Part shown: positions 4,604-6,680 of the stretch, piece by piece
How the letters are laid out: each line of letters starts with the position of its first letter
Position numbering within the stretch: the first letter of the stretch is position 1
NCBI GenBank assembly: GCA_903928755.1
Contig: CAIYSH010000317.1
Location: 1-6,680, forward strand
Direction of reading: 5' to 3'
Source of the DNA: an uncultured Alphaproteobacteria bacterium
Lineage (GTDB): Bacteria > Pseudomonadota > Alphaproteobacteria > Caulobacterales > Caulobacteraceae
Length of the DNA: 6,680 nt
Translations under genes and position numbers: made by a program
The notes under the pieces: generated by a model
Told to the model about the DNA's origin: nothing
What the model saw: only the letters and a program-made list of their open reading frames with translations
The model's database searches: none

Positions 4604-6680
4604 ATGGCTCAGTCCTTTACCGGCAAGAAGCGGATCCGTCACTCATTCGGCCGCATCCCCGAAGCCGTGCAGATGCCGAACCTGATCGAGGTTCAGCGTT
4701 CGTCCTATGAACAGTTTCTGCAGAGAGAGACCCGTGTGGCGGATCGCCGCATCGAGGGCATCGAAGCCGTCTTCCGGTCGGTCTTCCCGATCAAGGACTT
4801 CAACGAACGCGCTGTGCTGGAATATGTCTCCTACGAATTCGAGGAGCCCAAGTACGACGTCGAAGAGTGCGTTCAGCGCGACATGACCTATGCGGCGCCG
4901 CTGAAGGTCAAGCTTCGTCTGATCGTGTTCGAAACCGATGAGGAAACCGGCGCCCGCTCCGTGAAGGACATCAAGGAGCAGGACGTCTATATGGGCGACA
5001 TCCCGCTCATGACGGAGAAGGGCACCTTCATCGTCAACGGCACACAACGGGTCATCGTTTCGCAGATGCACCGTTCGCCCGGCGTGTTCTTCGACCACGA
5101 CAAGGGCAAGACCCACTCCTCCGGCAAACTTCTGTTCGCCGCCCGGGTCATTCCCTATCGTGGTTCCTGGCTGGATTTCGAGTTCGACGCCAAGGACATC
5201 GTGTTTGTCCGCATCGACCGTCGCCGCAAGCTGCCGGCCTCGACCTTCCTGATGGCGCTGGGCATGGATGGCGAGGAAATCCTGTCCACCTTCTATGAAA
5301 GCGTTCCCTTCGAAAAGCGCGAAGGCGGCTGGGCGACGCCCTACAAGGCTGAGCGCTGGCGCGGCGTGAAGCCGGAATATCCGCTGGTCAACGCTGAGAC
5401 GGGTGAGGAAATCGCTCCGGCAGGCCAGAAGGTTTCGGCCCGTAATGCCAAGAAATTCGCCGATGGCGGGCTTGCGACCCTGCTCCTGCCGCCAGAGGCC
5501 CTGACCGGCCGTTATATGGCGCGCGACCTGGTCAACATGGAAACCGGCGAAATCTATGCCGAAGCCGGTGATGAACTGGACGTTGCCCTCATCCAGGCCC
5601 TGGCAGACCAGGGGTTCAACACCCTCGACGTGCTTGACGTCGATGAGGTGACCATGGGTGCCTACATGCGCAATACCCTGCGCGTGGACAAGAATTCGTC
5701 CCGTGAAGACGCCCTGTTCGACATCTATCGCGTCATGCGCCCCGGCGAGCCGCCGACGGTGGAAGCTGCTGAGGCTATGTACAAGTCGCTGTTCTTCGAC
5801 GGCGAGCGTTATGACCTGTCTTCGGTCGGCCGCGTGAAGATGAACATGCGCCTTGAGCTGGACTGCCCCGATGATGTCCGCGTGCTGCGCAAGGATGACG
5901 TCCTGGCCGTTCTGAAAACCCTGGTCAGCCTGCGGGATGGCCGTGGCGAAATCGACGACATTGACAATCTGGGCAACCGCCGGGTCCGTTCGGTCGGCGA
6001 ACTGCTGGAAAACCAGTATCGTGTCGGCCTCCTGCGGATGGAGCGGGCCATCAAGGAGCGCATGAGCTCGGTCGATATCGACACGGTCATGCCGCACGAC
6101 CTGATCAATGCCAAACCTGCCGCTGCGGCTGTCCGGGAGTTCTTCGGATCTTCCCAGCTTTCGCAGTTCATGGACCAGACCAACCCCCTGTCGGAAATCA
6201 CCCACAAGCGCCGTCTTTCGGCCCTTGGTCCGGGGGGACTGACCCGCGAGCGTGCCGGCTTTGAAGTCCGCGACGTGCACCCGACCCACTATGGCCGGAT
6301 CTGCCCGATCGAAACCCCGGAAGGCCCGAACATCGGTCTGATTGGTTCGCTCGCGTCGTTCGCTCGAATCAACTCGTTTGGTTTCATCGAGACTCCCTAT
6401 CGCCAGGTCGTCAACGGCAAGGTCACCAACAAGATTGACTACCTGACCGCCAGTGACGAGGATGAGCACATCGTCGCTCAGGCAGGTTCGCCAGTCAATG
6501 CCGACGGAACACTCGCCGAAGAGCGTGTACTGGTTCGAATCAAGGGTGGAGAGGTCGACACCGTTCCCGCGAACCGCGTGGACTATATGGATGTCTCACC
6601 GCGCCAGATGGTGTCAATCGCGACGTCTCTCATTCCATTCCTCGAGCACGATGATGCGAACCGCGCACTCATGGGTGCCA
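4604..6680 (+). CDS. rpoB: DNA-directed RNA polymerase beta subunit, 5' part (cut by window end; sequence changes lineage near 6302-6343)
   Basis: The first 692 codons of RpoB, about half of the usual ~1,350 residues of the alphaproteobacterial subunit. RpoB forms one side of the active-centre cleft and the rifampicin pocket. The N-terminus (TGKKRIRHSFGRIPEAVQMPNLIEVQ), the lobe motifs (VYMGDIPLMTEKGTFIVNGTQRVIVSQ) and GEIDDIDNLGNRRVRSVGELLENQ all read as alphaproteobacterial. The rifampicin region GSSQLSQFMDQTNPLSE (from residue 515) keeps Asp524, His534 and Ser539 (E. coli 516, 526, 531), so it looks drug-sensitive. No frameshift is seen. From residue 581 on, the wording (GSLASFARINSFGFIETPYR, VDYMDVSPRQMVS, FLEHDDANRALMGA) is actinobacterial, with different codon use. 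The reading frame stays open, but the molecule as written is probably a chimera. Confidence 0.95.
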   Translation, partial: MAQSFTGKKRIRHSFGRIPEAVQMPNLIEVQRSSYEQFLQRETRVADRRIEGIEAVFRSVFPIKDFNERAVLEYVSYEFEEPKYDVEECVQRDMTYAAPLKVKLRLIVFETDEETGARSVKDIKEQDVYMGDIPLMTEKGTFIVNGTQRVIVSQMHRSPGVFFDHDKGKTHSSGKLLFAARVIPYRGSWLDFEFDAKDIVFVRIDRRRKLPASTFLMALGMDGEEILSTFYESVPFEKREGGWATPYKAERWRGVKPEYPLVNAETGEEIAPAGQKVSARNAKKFADGGLATLLLPPEALTGRYMARDLVNMETGEIYAEAGDELDVALIQALADQGFNTLDVLDVDEVTMGAYMRNTLRVDKNSSREDALFDIYRVMRPGEPPTVEAAEAMYKSLFFDGERYDLSSVGRVKMNMRLELDCPDDVRVLRKDDVLAVLKTLVSLRDGRGEIDDIDNLGNRRVRSVGELLENQYRVGLLRMERAIKERMSSVDIDTVMPHDLINAKPAAAAVREFFGSSQLSQFMDQTNPLSEITHKRRLSALGPGGLTRERAGFEVRDVHPTHYGRICPIETPEGPNIGLIGSLASFARINSFGFIETPYRQVVNGKVTNKIDYLTASDEDEHIVAQAGSPVNADGTLAEERVLVRIKGGEVDTVPANRVDYMDVSPRQMVSIATSLIPFLEHDDANRALMGA
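6344..6680 (+). other. Actinobacterial-type rpoB tail joined to alphaproteobacterial rpoB
   Basis: Residues 581-692 do not match the caulobacterial wording I know (GLINSLATHARVNKYGFIESPYR, VDLMDVSP, FLENDDANRALMGS). They match the actinobacterial, Microbacteriaceae-like wording instead. By hand count, this 112-codon tail contains 12 A-ending codons of the types CGA, GCA, CCA, GGA, ACA, GTA and TCA. The preceding ~570 codons contain about 8 such A-ending codons, AGA included. GC of 6361-6680 is 183/320 (57%) by hand count, below the rest of the gene where sampled. The last alphaproteobacterial marker is Ile566 (6299-6301, RIC against actinobacterial RMC) and the first actinobacterial one is Gly581 (6344-6346). 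The join lies between them. Confidence 0.8.

Noticed and set aside
4431..4685. 84-codon plus-strand frame crossing the rpoB start
   Set aside because: It overlaps rpoB in another frame and has no family resemblance or ribosome-binding site.
6140..6220. Possible rifampicin-resistance substitutions in rpoB
   Set aside because: The key positions equivalent to E. coli Asp516, His526 and Ser531 are all wild type. The Thr in DQTNPL is, as I remember it, ordinary for Caulobacterales.
4643..6469. Very long open frame of 608 codons on the minus strand
   Set aside because: It lies wholly antisense to rpoB, whose protein is unmistakable. Long antisense frames are expected under GC-biased codon use, and the translation resembles no family.

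Overview
The window reads as a chromosomal segment of a GC-rich alphaproteobacterium, most probably Caulobacterales (Caulobacter/Phenylobacterium-like). This rests on L10 beginning MDRAQKQ, the RpoB N-terminus MAQSFTGKKRIR, the wording of both proteins, and codons that mostly end in G or C. The exception is the last ~340 bases, which look actinobacterial (see below).

Layout. (1) 1-1624, plus strand: a tightly packed, translationally coupled lipid or acyl-CoA operon. It holds the C-terminal end of a thiolase, an enoyl-CoA hydratase/isomerase-family protein starting 2 bases after the thiolase stop, and a small nucleotidyltransferase-fold protein of unknown role that overlaps the hydratase by 4 bases. 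(2) 1625-1962: a gene-free leader full of hairpins in front of rplJ. Its 3' part resembles the autoregulatory L10 leader. (3) 1963-2904, plus: rplJ and rplL, encoding the L10 and L7/L12 parts of the ribosomal stalk, followed by a strong intrinsic terminator. (4) 2967-4256, minus: an exported serine hydrolase of the class C beta-lactamase/esterase family, convergent to rplL and divergent from rpoB. (5) 4257-4603: a gene-free, hairpin-rich rpoB upstream region. (6) 4604-6680, plus: rpoB, cut by the window edge.

How the parts relate. The familiar rplJ-rplL-rpoB order is kept, but a terminator and an opposite-strand gene sit between rplL and rpoB, so rpoB probably needs its own promoter. The rplJ leader has several short complementarities to the rplJ ribosome-binding site, which would suit translational feedback by L10/L12.

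The strongest anomaly is in rpoB. Up to about codon 566 it is caulobacterial, including a wild-type rifampicin region. From about codon 581 the protein wording and the codon use switch abruptly to those of Actinobacteria, Microbacteriaceae-like. The switch falls in a segment nearly identical in all bacteria (HPTHYGRICPIETPEGPNI), which is what a metagenome assembly chimera would produce. A real inter-phylum recombination is possible but less likely. I found no mobile element, CRISPR array, RNA gene or convincing new defence or metabolic system here.
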